A stretch of DNA of 64,000 nt from Zanthoxylum bungeanum (GCA_019454045.1 SKCR01001817.1:1-64000), one strand, 5' to 3'; shown: positions 34,571-46,733, counted from the stretch's first letter. The notes: a model not told the origin generated them from the sequence alone. Made by a program: numbers and translations.

Positions 34571-35224
34571 TTAAAGGTTAAGATCCAGATTAATCCGACG
34601 CCTCTTACCACGATAGTCCTCGGACCAATTTATCTTTGAAAGGATAGGGTCAATTTGTGGTTCATAGGCTAAGATTTGGTCAATTAGATCCGGAGCAGTT
34701 CTGTCAGTGAAGATGAGTTCTTTTAAAGGTTTTGACACAAACCCATTTCTTCGGGCATCATCAAGAAACACATAAAGAAAATCATAAAATCCTTCAACGT
34801 TGTACAGTCCAAGCGGTTTCTGGTGTATGTTCAAGTTCGCCCAAGATAACACTGTAAAAATTTCCTCCAATGTACCCAAGCCACCTGGCAAAGCAATAAA
34901 AGCATCAGCTCGATTAATCATTTCTACCAGTCGTTCAGACATACCTGGCACGATTAGTTCTTCTCCGTTTGATGGTCCAATAAGATTTGCTTCTGCCAAG
35001 GGTTTTGGGATGATTCCCAAAACGTGACTGCCTCCCTCTTGTACAGCTTTTGAAATGATCCCCATTAGTCCAAGATTGCCTCCACCATATACTAAGTGCA
35101 TATTCCTTGCAGCTAAGACTCGACCCAATTCATGTGCTGCTTCTACGTATTGTGGCTTAACACTAACACTAGTACCGCAAAACACACAGATGTTTTCAAC
35201 TCGTCTTCTTGAAGTGGCTTCCAT
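34571..35224 (-). CDS. Cargo ORF 2: intact LOG-like cytokinin riboside-5'-monophosphate phosphoribohydrolase
   Basis: A 217-codon uninterrupted ORF. LOG enzymes hydrolyse cytokinin riboside monophosphates to the active base plus ribose 5-phosphate, mainly in the cytosol. Visible motifs: 'NICVFCGTSVS' at 11-21, nucleotide-binding 'YGGGNLGLMG' at 46-55, 'GMSERLVEM' at 94-102 (Arg98 kept; the usual next Lys is Leu99), and the family signature 'PGGLGTLEE' at 113-121. Length and order match plant LOGs up to 'SKINW' near 200. The tail is unusual: a basic run 'GKRRR' (206-210) then 'INLDLNL', an EAR-like LxLxL repression motif at the very C-terminus. It has no introns, so it probably derives from a cDNA or mRNA. 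It sits inside a non-autonomous Athila element between cargo ORF 1 and the 3' LTR. Whether it is expressed or active is unknown. Confidence 0.85.
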   Translation of the reverse strand: MEATSRRRVENICVFCGTSVSVKPQYVEAAHELGRVLAARNMHLVYGGGNLGLMGIISKAVQEGGSHVLGIIPKPLAEANLIGPSNGEELIVPGMSERLVEMINRADAFIALPGGLGTLEEIFTVLSWANLNIHQKPLGLYNVEGFYDFLYVFLDDARRNGFVSKPLKELIFTDRTAPDLIDQILAYEPQIDPILSKINWSEDYRGKRRRINLDLNL

Positions 35225-35472
35225 GTTTTACACTGGATGTCTTCAAAAGTACAACGATGAGTTGAATTTATAACACCTAAAAAGGGTGAGTAAAATAATA
35301 TCAATAGTACCTGCCAAATAACAATTATTAGTTAAAAATAAAATAAATCGTGATAGTCAAAAAGGTCTGGATCCTATCGGAGAAAATAAAAGAAAACAAC
35401 AAAACAAATTACAATTATTAGGAAAAGACAAAGAGATATAATATTTACAATAATTTACAGCTTGATTGACGT

Positions 35473-36021
35473 CTATGCGTCAGGGACAAGCTTCCCATCC
35501 AATTTTCTTATAAATTGGCAAACAAGGTCTTTTTGAGTCAGATTCCCAAGACTTAACTGTTTTCTTTCTTTTTGGAATTGTGTATGTAATTTGCGGATGG
35601 CTATATGAACATATCCACTGGGATGCGTCTCAAGAGTTGAAGATATATCATCTAAAGACTCCTTACTTAAGCCATCCCTAATGAAATTAATCTTATCTTC
35701 GCGGTTATCAGACACCATTCCTAAAGATCAACAACGAGTATCACAAAACATACGAGCATATTTATAACAAACACACATTCTTTTGGCTCTTCTCTTTTTA
35801 GCATTTGTGATTCTTCCTAAACCAGGCAGATGTGAAATAAAAGAGTCATAGGACTCACCTTCCAATCGAACCCGTGCTTCAATAATCTAACGAATGTCAG
35901 TAGGCAAACCTTTGATCATCAGCAGTCTCATCCGTTCCAAGCGAGCTTTGTAAACTTTCATCAGAGATTTTTGAGGGAGAGAAGGAAATTGCTTGTGAAG
36001 ATTTACGAGAGCATCTTCCAT
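35473..36021 (-). pseudogene. Cargo ORF 1: small basic Cys-rich (viral NABP-like) protein, two in-frame stops
   Basis: Counterpart of 22136-22681. A single continuous frame of 182 codons plus stop runs from the ATG at 36021 to the TAG at 35473. It is broken by a TAG about 45 codons in (near 35888, where the plus copy has Trp) and a TGA just after the cysteine cluster (near 35730, where the plus copy has Arg). The basic run 'KKRRAKR' is kept, but one cluster Cys has become Tyr. The second half (81 open codons from 35718, 'MVSDNREDKINFIRDG') is intact. It has the same doubtful relation to Viral_NABP proteins as the plus copy. The two copies carry different lesions in the same ORF, so it was open in their common ancestor. 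Confidence 0.5.
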
Positions 36022-36135
36022 ATTGAAATGACTTAACCTACAAAAACTAAACACAAAAAAATTTAAAGACACCAAATCAAAATATATACATAAATTGCTT
36101 GGGTTGCCTCGCAGCTAGCGCTAAGTTTAAAGTCG

Positions 36136-37175
36136 TCAGCTAGACATGACTGCCTGAACGTTAGGCTGGATCTGAAAGTGTGACACTTTCTTTTTGTCGC
36201 TCAATTGATTCTCCCAATAGTGCTTGACACACTTGTTTTTAACCTTGAATGTTTTGTTGGAGTCGGGATCATGTATCTCAACAGCTCTGTCTGGTAGAAC
36301 CTTGGTGATCACAAATAGACCTGACCACCGTGATTTTGAATTCCATGGGAAGAATTTCACCCTTGATTTGTTTAATAGTACCTTCTTCCCTGGTTCCAGT
36401 TGTATGCGCACTAACTTCTCATCATGTCTCTTCTTGGCATTTTCTTTGTACAATTTGGCATTCTCAAAAGGCTGTATGTGAAATTCCTCCAATTCATTGA
36501 GCTGGTGGAACTATTTTTCTTATGTTGCTTGTAGCGTAAGAATCTGCGTCTTTAATGCACAAGACTCTTTATCTTCAGGATCCACAGGCAGTTGACATTC
36601 ATTAAGTTGGTCAGTAGAACTTTTCCTTTCATCAGAATTCTGGATGGTACTATGTATTACATCAAGTCTGAAACATTCCTCCTTCTTTTCATCATCTGGA
36701 ATATTCATGGCCTTGAAAACATTGAATGTTACTTCTGGGTCATGTACCCTCTTGGTTACTTCTCCTTTTTGTACATCAATAATGGTTCGACCTGTAGCCA
36801 AGAACGGTCTCCCAAGGATGATTGGCACGTCTGCGTCTTCCTCCATATCAAGGACAATAAAATATGCTGGGAAAATGAATTTGTCAACCTTGACCAGCAC
36901 ATCCTCAACTACGCTTCTTGGAAATACGAGCGTTCTATCAGCAAGTTGTAGAGAGACTGAAGTGGGCATTGTTTCTCCAATCTATAATTTGTTGAAAATA
37001 GAAAAAACATCAAGTTAATACTTGCACCTATATCACACAAAGCCCTACCGAAGTTATGCTCTCCTATGATGTAAGGAATGGTAAAACTTCCAGGATCTTT
37101 CAACTTTGGGGGAAGCTTCATTTGAATGATAGCGCTGCATTTTTCTGATAATGCTACTGTCTCGTAATCTCCCAA
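36136..37175 (-). pseudogene. Athila protease and integrase C-terminus, broken
   Basis: Same fused layout as the plus copy. The protease stretch 'ALCDIGASINLM' lies in 36909-37175, with 'ADVPIILGRPFLATGRTIID' in 36520-36969 after a frameshift. Then a stop interrupts, and the integrase C-terminus ('KVLLNKSRVKFFPW', 'RWSGLFVITKVLP', 'VKHYWENQL') occupies 36136-36492. RT, RNase H and the integrase core are absent here too, at the same junction. It cannot produce an active polyprotein. Confidence 0.87.
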
Positions 37176-37184
37176 TCTCCGCTT

Positions 37185-38637
37185 TCATGAAAGAATGTCT
37201 TTCATGAATTTTACATAGCTGGGCATTTGTTCCAAGGCTTCTGCAAATGGGATGTTGATGTGCAGCTTTTTGAAAATTTCCAAGAATCGAGCAAACTGCT
37301 TGTCCAGATTTTTTTTCTGAAGTCGCTGTGGAAAAGGTGGAGGTATAGTGATTCTTTCTGGTTCTTTTTCCTTTGCTTCTTTTTCCTCAATCTGTTGCTT
37401 TTCTTCTTTTGCAATATCTTCAATTGATGCCTTGATTCCAACATCTTTGTTGATTTCAGTACCGCTTTTTAACATGATGGCATGACATTGTTCCTTTCCC
37501 ATGTTCCTTGGATTTGGCTTTGTGTTGCTAGGAAGGGTACCTGGCTTTCTGTAACTCTGAGCATTGGCCAGTTGTCCGATTTGATTCTCCAGTGCTTTGA
37601 TGGAAGCAGATTGGCTCTGAAACATATCATCGTACTTTTTTAACTAAGCCAGCACTTCTGCTATTCTTGGTTTATTTGTCTGTTCCTGGCCTTTGTTCTG
37701 TTGCTGGAATCCAGGAGGTGTATAGTTCTGCTATTGGAATCCAGGTGGTGGATTGTTCTTTTGCCCTGAATTGTTGGTCCATGAAAAATTCGGATGATTC
37801 CTCCACCCTGAGTTTTAGGTGTTGGAATATGGATTGTTCCCCTGTCTGTTGAAATTGTTGACATAAATCACCGTCTCTTCAAGTTGGTTTGGTTCATGTG
37901 CTCCTCCATATGGTGAACTTGTGGATCCAGTGGTAAGAGTCTCCATAAATTTGCATATCTGATCCAGCTTGGCGTTGACTGCTGTATTGGCTCCACTTTC
38001 ATAAATTTCTGTAATTCGTTGGATCATGCTTCTTTCTGTTGGCCATAAGGAATTGTTGTTGGCCATTTCTTCGATTAGGTCACAGGCTTGATCTTCTCAT
38101 TTTGCCATTAAAGCTCATCCAGCAGCAGCATCGATTGTGGTTCTCATCAGTCTAGAAAGTCCATTACAGATAGTTTGGACTTGAAGCTATTTTGGAATCT
38201 CATGGTGAGGACATTTCCGGAGTAAATCTTTGTACCTTTCCCAGCTTCGTAGAGAGTTTCTGAGTCTTATTGTACAAAGGATGTAATGTCATTCCTCAAC
38301 TTTCCAGTTCTAGCTGGTGGAAAGTACTTTGTAAGAAATTTGGTGGCTAAAATGTTCCAAGTTGTGATGGAACCTGTTGGTAGTGAATGTAGCCAAGCTT
38401 TAGCTCTGTCCTTCAAGAAGTATGGAAAAACCTGCAGTCTCATTGCTTCTTCAGCTTCTCGGTTGTAATTGAAAGTGCCGCAAACTTCAAGGAAGTTGCT
38501 AATGTGGGTATTAGGATATTCAGTTGCTTTCCCCCCAAACTACACTGACTGCTGAATCATCTGAATACATGATTTGATGTCACACGTATTTGCTGGTAAA
38601 GGAGGAAGTACAATACAGGAAATGAAGTGGTCGACCA
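37185..38637 (-). pseudogene. gag: Athila gag, main part (minus copy)
   Basis: Carries the linker and capsid blocks seen in the plus copy: Lys/Glu-rich block 37185-37625, Gln/Asn-rich block 37661-38066, and capsid core about 38070-38560 with many stops. It is interrupted at 38637 by the copia insertion; the N-terminal part continues at 48781-48993. Confidence 0.85.
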
Positions 38638-40701
38638 TGTTGGACAATTATGACCCATAACGTCACTATTTGTACAGATCATGGTGTTGTTGTACAAATT
38701 AACTATGTGACAAATGAGATTGCTTTCTTATCATTTGTGATTAGATCACCAAGATGTATAAATGATAGGAGGTCCATATGATTAGTTCCTGGATTGAGAA
38801 TGATATGAGACAGTATCAGTCCACGAAGGATTAATCATTAAATATCCCTAGTCAGAGAATTATCGAGATTGGACATCGATAATGCGTAAAAGACTAGTAT
38901 TACATTTGTGCGCGTTGTGAGGGCATAACAACATAGTTCTCATATATTTGGGTATATGATACTCATGCAAGTGTAATAGGAGGTTGTGTTTTACCGATGG
39001 TACGGGAAACAGCTTCGCTCTGGATAGACCCCCTCAGAATTCCATTAATAGTATGACTATGTGTCTATGGAAGTCCGAAATCAGGGTAGGTGTATTTGGT
39101 CTTAACCTGAGACTTGCACCGGTAATACTTGCGACAATCAATGTACTTTGGTTTTGGTCCTCCAGGGCTTTAACAGGTTCTGTGTATGCCTCTTCTGGGT
39201 ATATTGAGAATCATAGTGTATTGGGTGTGATGTCGAGATGGAAGTATCACTCCAGTCATAGTGGAGATGATGGTCACGTAGGATACGGAACTCGTTCTCT
39301 TATATGCTCGAGCTATCGGGATATTATGACTAGGTCATGTTTATCCGATTATAGAGACTAGTTACCAGAGATCCGATATGTGCTTCGTACGGGGCAGACA
39401 CAATTCCAGCCCCAGGCCTAGCACGTGACATCCGATACTGGATCGAAATACGCAATACTACGTATACTACGCCTGATATATATCACATATTCCTATAAGG
39501 ATATTTCTGGAGAATTGGGTAGGCATGACGCTTTGCTAGAAGCCAACCTTGTCTTCTAAATCGGTACAAACATAGTACTAGGTACTTACGTGTTCGGATA
39601 GTCTGACGACCATATTTTTAGCCAACATATCCGGGGATCTCATGGGTCGCTTCCCGAAGATTAACCGATGATGTATGACTCGCATTTTATTAATTTGGGA
39701 TTAATTTGATGAGAGAGAAAATTAATCTAGGATTAATTACATATATTTTTTCTGGGATAACATATTAATTAAAGAGAGAGAACGATTAATTTGGAATTAA
39801 TCGATAAAATAATATATTGGATATATTATACGAAATTGGATTTCGACGCGGAATTGAAATTAGATTTTAATTCGGGCGAACGAGTTAATTTAGAATTAAT
39901 TCATTAGCGACATGAATAGTGATTTCACTGGGCATAATCATTTAATTACGTCGCAACGGAAAATTCGTTAATTTGGAATTAGTGAACCCGAGCCCGGGAG
40001 TGTTTGCGAGCGTATTCGCATTTCGAATTCGAGTGCGACACGCAAGTCACATCAAGGGTCAAATCGCTAGTCACATCAAGCGTCAAATCACATGTCACTT
40101 TGAGTGATGTGACAATTTGATTGATTGATTGATGGTGGTAGTTAGAAGGCATTAATTGTCTTTTGCCTTTTGACTTTTTTGAAATTGAAAAATGGTAAAT
40201 GGTTAATTGATTTTGGAAATTAAAAATAAAAAAATAATACACATTTTTATTCTCTCTCTTGGCTCACGGTTTAAGAAGCCAAAATGCTCTCTCTCTCTCA
40301 CACGGTCTTGGACCATTTCCCTCTCAAATTTTCTAGTTCTGCCGAGAGAATAAGAAAGATGGAGATGGTGATTTTTGTGGCAAAAATCACAAAGAGCTAG
40401 CACTCAAAAGAGGAAATACATATGTGATAGGGAATCGAACACATGAGCATGGAATCACCACTTGGAGCTTGGAGCTTTGAAGACATCCATGGCCGATTCT
40501 TGGAGGAGCACAACAGCCCACTGCCGTGCAGTCCACATGCTGAGCAGCCCACTGCCGAGACCATCAATGGATGAGAGCTTGAAGTGTTCTTCGTCGCATC
40601 TCAACCGATCGTTGTAAGTATGTTTCCGCCATATTTCTTCGTGTATTCACATGTGTTTCTTGCTTGATAATTGATCCTTGGGACCTTAGAGAATTCCAAC
40701 A
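38638..40701 (+). repeat. 5' LTR of copia copy 3
   Basis: 2064 bp, TGTTGGACAA...TTCCAACA. The hairpin array corresponds to about 39680-39990. Confidence 0.93.
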
Positions 40702-40702
40702 A

Positions 40703-40716
40703 TGGTATCACAACCA
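40703..40716 (+). other. Primer-binding site (initiator tRNA-Met), decayed
   Basis: TGGTATCACAACCA just after the LTR end; the first eight bases fit tRNA-Met and the rest has drifted from TGGTATCAGAGC. Confidence 0.75.
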
Positions 40717-43680
40717 ATATTGAGCATGAAAATGATTTAGGGTTAAAATTGGGTAAAATGTGTTTGAGCATGATTTGATGTAATTAGATGATTAAGTATG
40801 CTTAAATGATGTTGAATTGAAGTTATGCATGATCAATTTCATAAAATTTTGTTGGATCAATTTTTCCCCAATTTTTGAGGCTTGGCCGAAAATATGAAAT
40901 GCCCTAATGTCTTGGTATTTTTGTTTTTTGATCATTGGATGACTTCAAACAATTGGGTAAAGTTGATTTGAGATTTAATTGGATTGAATTTTGAATTGGA
41001 CAAAGTTTCCCTAAATTAGTGGGCTTGGCCGAAACTAATGAATTATAAAAGTCATGGTGATTTTTTGATTTTGATTCATTGGATGAGTTGAAATCATTTG
41101 GGTAATGTTAAATTGGATTTAATCGGATTGAATTCGAATAAGATATAAAAATACCCAAAATGCCAAGACTACAATAGCATGAATGGGTTTGATTTTTGAT
41201 AAAATGTGTTGGACATGTTTTGTTGTTAATGAGCATAATTAATTAGGCAAATTGGTGTTTTCGAAATATTGATTTGGGTAATTAATTATGGAATACACTT
41301 TGGTTAATTAGATTATAAAATTTGGAATTCGGTAATTTAATTAATTGGGCTTAAATTGGAAATGGGCTTGAAATGTTGTAATTGGGCTTATTGGGCTTGG
41401 TTGTACCAAGTTAGGTTTAGGCTAAATTGGTTGGATCCAATTGGGCCCAAAACCGCATCCATAAAGTCCAATTATGACTTAATGGACCTTAACTTTAATT
41501 GGGCCTAATGGGCCTAAATTGGTTTCTAGGCATATAAGGGTGATTCCTTTAAATGGGCTTTAGTCTTTGGGTTTGACCCAAGTTGACTAAAAGTCCATGC
41601 CTTATGAAATTAATTAAAAGCCCATTGGACTTTAATTAAATTGACATTGGATGTTAATCGGGTTTTGAGACCCGTAACGATTAAATTTGGAATTTAAGTC
41701 GTAAAGGTTTATTAATAAAGTGTAATATTAAATTTGGAATTAAATATTGAATTAGTATTAAATGCAAATTGAATTGGATTTAATTTTGTAGTTTAATATA
41801 ATTCAAGAATTCGTACTTTGAGTACTTATTCGCATAACAAGTTTGACTCGCGCAAAATCAAATCGTTGTTTGAACATTGGATGGTCATTAATTATCAGAT
41901 TAATTAATTGGATTAGATTGATTGATAACATGCTTGTGTGAATACATGGTTGCGATGCATGAATAATGTATATCAGATGGATATTAGAAGGGTAGGGCAA
42001 TTTTAGAAATTGTTGTAATAAATTTTTAATTTATTAATTGGACCTGCGTGTCCAGCCTATTACCTTATTTCTCATTGTATTTCTCTTCTCACCTATTCCC
42101 CTCAATGTAAATGAGGTTTCTTTAGAAGTGTAGTGTAACGGGTAGAAGTAAATACTTATGCTAGCGGGAGAGAGGAAAGTGAGAGATTTGATCTAGGATC
42201 AATGTGTAAAGTATCCATCCACATATCATTATTATTTTATTTATACGCGCTTTATTATGTGTTTATATTGGATATATTGGCATATATAAGATATATGTTT
42301 CGGACTTGGACGTCCTCCTACTGGATCTAGAAATTGGATTGGATCCAATTGATCTTAGAGATCTACCTAGTTAATTATCATACAATTTGTTGGCCAAAGT
42401 CAAGATTGTGTGATATTTAACGGGATCCTAGCCCACTAGGAAACATGGTTTCCCGAGTACTCGACAGAGGGTTAGAGGCTCGCCGAAAAATAGTGGGAGG
42501 CAAGAATTGAATTTGCAATATTCGTTTAATTACTTGCCATACGCGCTCAAACAAATATCATTCGTCAAATAAATTAAATGTTAGTTGGACTAATATTTAA
42601 ATCGTTATTTTAATAAACAGTTGGACTGTATTCAAACTAATTAATTATAGTTGATTAAATAGTTGGACTATAATAATCATTATAATAAATAGTCCCTAAA
42701 TCGTTGATTAAATAGTTGGACTATTAAAATCAAGATAAAATTGAAAGATTGACATTTAAAACATAATCCTAGGGAAAATGTATTTAAATGGTTTAATTTT
42801 TAAATTGGGAATAATTTCAGGATAGTCCTGGAAAATAATAAGTTACTTTATTTGATAAAATAACATATTATGCCTAAGCCCGGAGTTAAGCAAATAGTAG
42901 AGCATGATCTTTGGAAGATTCATGTAATGATAACTCAAGTGCTTAATCCATTAAGCTTGTCGCAGTAGACTCCTTAATTTCTTAATCAGAACTAAGGATT
43001 AGATCCTTAAAGTATGATAATGAAATTGAAGGATCTTCATAAATCTATATTTAGATTTTAGAAGTACTGAATTGCAATAAATAACTCTTGGAGAGTTAAT
43101 GACTATTCTCAAGGAGGCAAAGTCAAAGTTTGCCATAAGGCAAGTAGCGCAAGGCGCACCTCACTTCGATATTCTAGAAACCCATGGCTTGGCCAAAGGC
43201 TTCTGGAATATGGAAAAAGGGCAAAGGCAAAATCATTATAATCTTCTGGGAAGATAAATGACATATCTCAAAATGTCTGCTTTGTGGCAAACGGGATCGC
43301 GGAAGCGTGACTACCGTTTGGACTAAGCACACATGAAGAAATTGAAGACGAGCAAGGCTCTGACTTCAAATATGTTTGTCATAAATATGTTCATTACTGG
43401 TATTAAAATTGGATTTTAAATACTTAGTGTAATACCTAAATATATGTACTGATGTTCAGAATCTGCTTTGAGCAGGATACTGACTTCAGTTGAGATTAAT
43501 CTGTGGTTCGGAAACGGGACGAAAGTCGCTATTTTGACCGTAGATACCTAAATTTAGGAACTACCTTTCGGGTGTGTACTTAAATTAGGAAACTGTTATA
43601 ATATAACTAGTTTGACTAGAAACATTATCTCTATATCAGTGTTTAATCAGTTACGGATGTACCTTTATATTCTAGAACAC
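40717..43680 (+). other. AT-rich leader of copia copy 3, no gene
   Basis: Equivalent to 6747-9900 of copy 2, with the same hairpins with TGG loops, for example TTAGTTGGACTAA near 42590. No gag or other gene is recognised. Confidence 0.7.
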
Positions 43681-44982
43681 TAAAGTGTTTTATTATATAA
43701 AGATGATATTGAGATAAACACATTAGATGTAAATAACAGTATTTATATTTTGAATATAAATAAATCTCAAACGTATATCATGACAAACAAATAGCTCAAA
43801 CTGATTTGATTAGAAGAGAGACTTAATTGTGGCATTGTTGTCTGGGACACAACTAAAACAAGAATCGTATATCCACACTATTGAACAGTGGGTACTCGGA
43901 CTGATTTGATTCTATTCAAATAAAGTCTACGAATCTAGTTAATTGGGCAAGGTGCCTAAAACACCTTTACTTGGTAAAAGTTTAAATGCCACCGATCTGT
44001 TAGCCCTAGTTCATAGTGAAGCAAGTGGGCCATGGTCTAGCTAGGCTAGATGTGGATATGAATATTTCGTGACCTTTATGGATGTGGCATCGCGTTATGG
44101 CTATGTGTTTCTTTTGGAACAAAAATCGGAAACTTTTAGAGTTTTCGACACGAAATAGACAAACAGATCGGCTAAAGTATTAAACCGCCACAGTAAGATC
44201 GTAATGGAAAATACTTAGGCAATAAGTTTCTAATATACTTGAAAGAGCAAAGTATTCTTTCAAAGAGGACTCCTCCCGGAACACGTCATCCTGACGGTGT
44301 GTCCGAACCAGAGAAACCGAATTTTGTTGGACATAAAAAGGTTAATCATGAGTCGCTCTGAGCTACCATTTCCTTCAATGGATACGCATTAAACAGTGCA
44401 GAACTTATTTTGAATAAGTGTGGGACACAGGATCTGGGGCAACGCATGCTGTCCCAGGCTCGCGGCCTGGTTGGGAGTACGGAATAGTCCGGGGGACTAA
44501 ACCGGAGAATAATGGAGTCGCCACCTGGTGTGAACCAGGAAAATGAGATTTAAGGCCGCACTCACCTCTCGCAAGGGAATACCTCAAACCGTTAGGTTCG
44601 GAATGGTCCCTTACTTATGTCACTTGTAATAAAAGGATTTATGTAATAATTTAATCAAGTGTAAGTAACACTTATTTCCAAGAGTATCATGCTTCTAAAT
44701 TCACATGCATACATCAACAAGTTCATCTAAATTTACATGTAACACATATCCGAATTTGCATACAGCCTATTAGCATGTAATCTATGTCTCAATTTGCATA
44801 CATAAAGATTAACATACGGCAAGCATACAAGTTAATAAACACATTATACTCATACATATGGGGAATACAGATGAACGACACTTACACAATCTTGCATAAT
44901 GCATAGAAACAATCAGGTTTATCATATGAAGGAATAGCTACTAGGGACAATTATGTACGAAATGTGATGAAAATAACTCAGT

Positions 44983-45345
44983 TCAGTGGGTGCGCGTTCG
45001 CGTAGCGTTCAAACGGTAAACAGAAGGTTCGCGTTCGTATAGCGTTCGAGAACGCGTTCGAATGGAGCCAGACCTAATGCATGAAACACTAAGAAGATGC
45101 GTGCGCGTTCGCGTAGCGTTTGATAACGCGTTCGAACGGTAAACAGAAGGTTCACGTTCGTATAGCGTTCGAGAACGCGTTCGAATGGAACCAGACATGA
45201 TGCATGATGAAACTAAGAAAATGCGTGCGCGTTCACGTAGCGTTCGAGAATGCGTTCGAACGGTAAATAGAAGGTTCGCGTTCGTGTGGCGTTCGAGAAC
45301 ACGTTCGAACGGAACCAGACCTGATGCATGCAACACATTCATAGA
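44983..45345 (+). repeat. Tandem repeat, GCGTTCGCGTAGCGTTC units
   Basis: About three units of 110-126 bp with 'GCGCGTTCGCGTAGCGTTC', 'GAACGCGTTCGAA' and 'CCAGACCTGATGCATG'. Each unit has internal TTCG-rich sub-repeats and the near-palindrome GAACGCGTTC. Open frames on both strands are repeat by-products. Confidence 0.8.
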
Positions 45346-45374
45346 CAAACAAATCCACAATGTAGGACCTCATG

Positions 45375-45767
45375 TATCCGATTGAACTCATCTCACATCC
45401 AACCGAATATACACCAACCGGCGCGGCAAAGCATCGTGATAAAGGATTTTAACCCCTCCAAATAGGGGACCTTTAATCCGACTTACTAAACCCATGCACT
45501 CGATCGTATCATGCATACAAAGATAAAGGCAATCACATCAAACTTGGTATGCCCGATTGAACATATCTTACATTCAACCGAACACACATCAACCGGCGCG
45601 GCAAAGCATCGTGGTAAATGATTTTAACCCCTCCAAATAGGGGACCTTTAATCCGACTTACTAAGCCCATGCGCTCGATTGTATCATACATACAAAAATA
45701 AAGGCAATCACATCAAACTTGGTATGCCCGATTGAACATATCTTGCATTCAACCGAACACACATCAA
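45375..45767 (+). repeat. Tandem repeat of about 178 bp
   Basis: Two full units and part of a third, with 'CCGATTGAACATATCTTGCA', 'CCGGCGCGGCAAAGCATCGT' and 'CCCCTCCAAATAGGGGACC' (a perfect-armed hairpin CCCCT/AGGGG). The third unit is cut at the junction with copia sequence at 45767. Confidence 0.8.
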
Positions 45768-46733
45768 AATCGCTTTCCTTAAACGGAAACCTTTTGGAGG
45801 ATGTTTACAACATCCTGTCAGTTTTGTCGTACCAAAACTAGGAAACAAGGTTTGCAGGTTATTCGATCCACGCTTGGATTGAAGCAAGCATTAGGTTCTT
45901 GGAATTATCGTTTTGATGTAATCATAATGGTTTATGATTTAATTCAAAACGTAAATGATTCTTGTGTATATAAGAGGGTTAGTGGGAGCGCACTGGCAGT
46001 AGCTGTCCTATAAATAATGATAATATGTCATTTCTTGGAAATGATATTCCCATAATAACAATCACTGAGAGCTTGGCTTCATGAAAACTCTCCGAGAAAT
46101 CGTACATTGAAAAATATACGTGACCTGGTGTCTCATACGCTTTGAGCATAAGGATTCACAAACAGGCCAATCCAAGTGATAATCACTGGATTGATATTAA
46201 GAACATCCGTTAGTATCTTAGAGAACTAAGGATGCTGTCTTATACTATGGAGAGGGAAAACTTGAAGTGACTGGGATCACTACTGCAAGTTTCCTAAACC
46301 GATATAACGACTATAAGTCGCAAACGGTACTATACAGTTTGAATAACTGAACAGTAAGCTGGAAATCTTCCAAACAAGATACTGTTACCGAATAAACAAC
46401 AAATGTGGATTATTGCTGCAGCTGAGGCAGCAATAGAAGCCATTTGGGTCGATAATAAATCTATATAGATTTGATATAGTTCTGTTAGCAGCTGAGCTAG
46501 GCTATAATACAGGCTAAAGAATTAATGGTCTCATCAACGACCCAGATATATACTTCGATATTCATCTGATTCGTTCGGATCATATATTGTGGTAATATGA
46601 TGATCGAATAAATCGCATCAGATGATAATCATGCAAATCCGCTGACGAAATTCTTTGCTCAGCAGTTTGAGCCAACCGTACATAGTTCGGGTGTAAGACA
46701 CTCGAGTGACTGGCTATAGACCAAGTGGGAGAT

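Larger units (their letters stand above)
44419..45767 (-). repeat. Gypsy-B-type LTR fragment inside copia copy 3
   Basis: Minus-strand sequence starting TGTGGGACACAG, the reverse complement of a Gypsy-B-like LTR end. The first about 220 bp align with the end of the Gypsy-B LTR, for example the segment with GGGACCATTCC and the CTCGCGGCCTGG block. The rest carries two tandem-repeat blocks not found in Gypsy-B. Only one LTR end is present, and the copia sequence resumes with about 800 bp missing, so a deletion followed insertion. Confidence 0.7.
43740..46733 (+). pseudogene. Decayed copia pol in copy 3, interrupted
   Basis: Pre-integrase and integrase pieces lie at about 43830-44150 ('HSEASGP', 'GYEYFVTF'-like), RT tail and 'RPGVSYAL'-like stretch at about 45770-46150, and RNase H at about 46250-46500. 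Numerous stops occur. The segment between about 44418 and 45768 is replaced by a gypsy LTR fragment. It ends in the polypurine tract just before 46734. Confidence 0.75.

Noticed and set aside
34571..35224. LOG ORF as an ordinary host gene
   Set aside because: It lacks introns, lies between cargo ORF 1 and the polypurine tract of an Athila element, and has a sister copy in the same position in another element with target duplications.
39061..39361. 125-codon ORF in copia LTR (also 47081-47458)
   Set aside because: It lies wholly within the LTR, occurs in both LTRs of one element only because they are duplicates, and is broken in other copies.
44983..45767. Possible CRISPR-like array
   Set aside because: Units are long, directly adjacent and without unique spacers; context is a plant LTR fragment.
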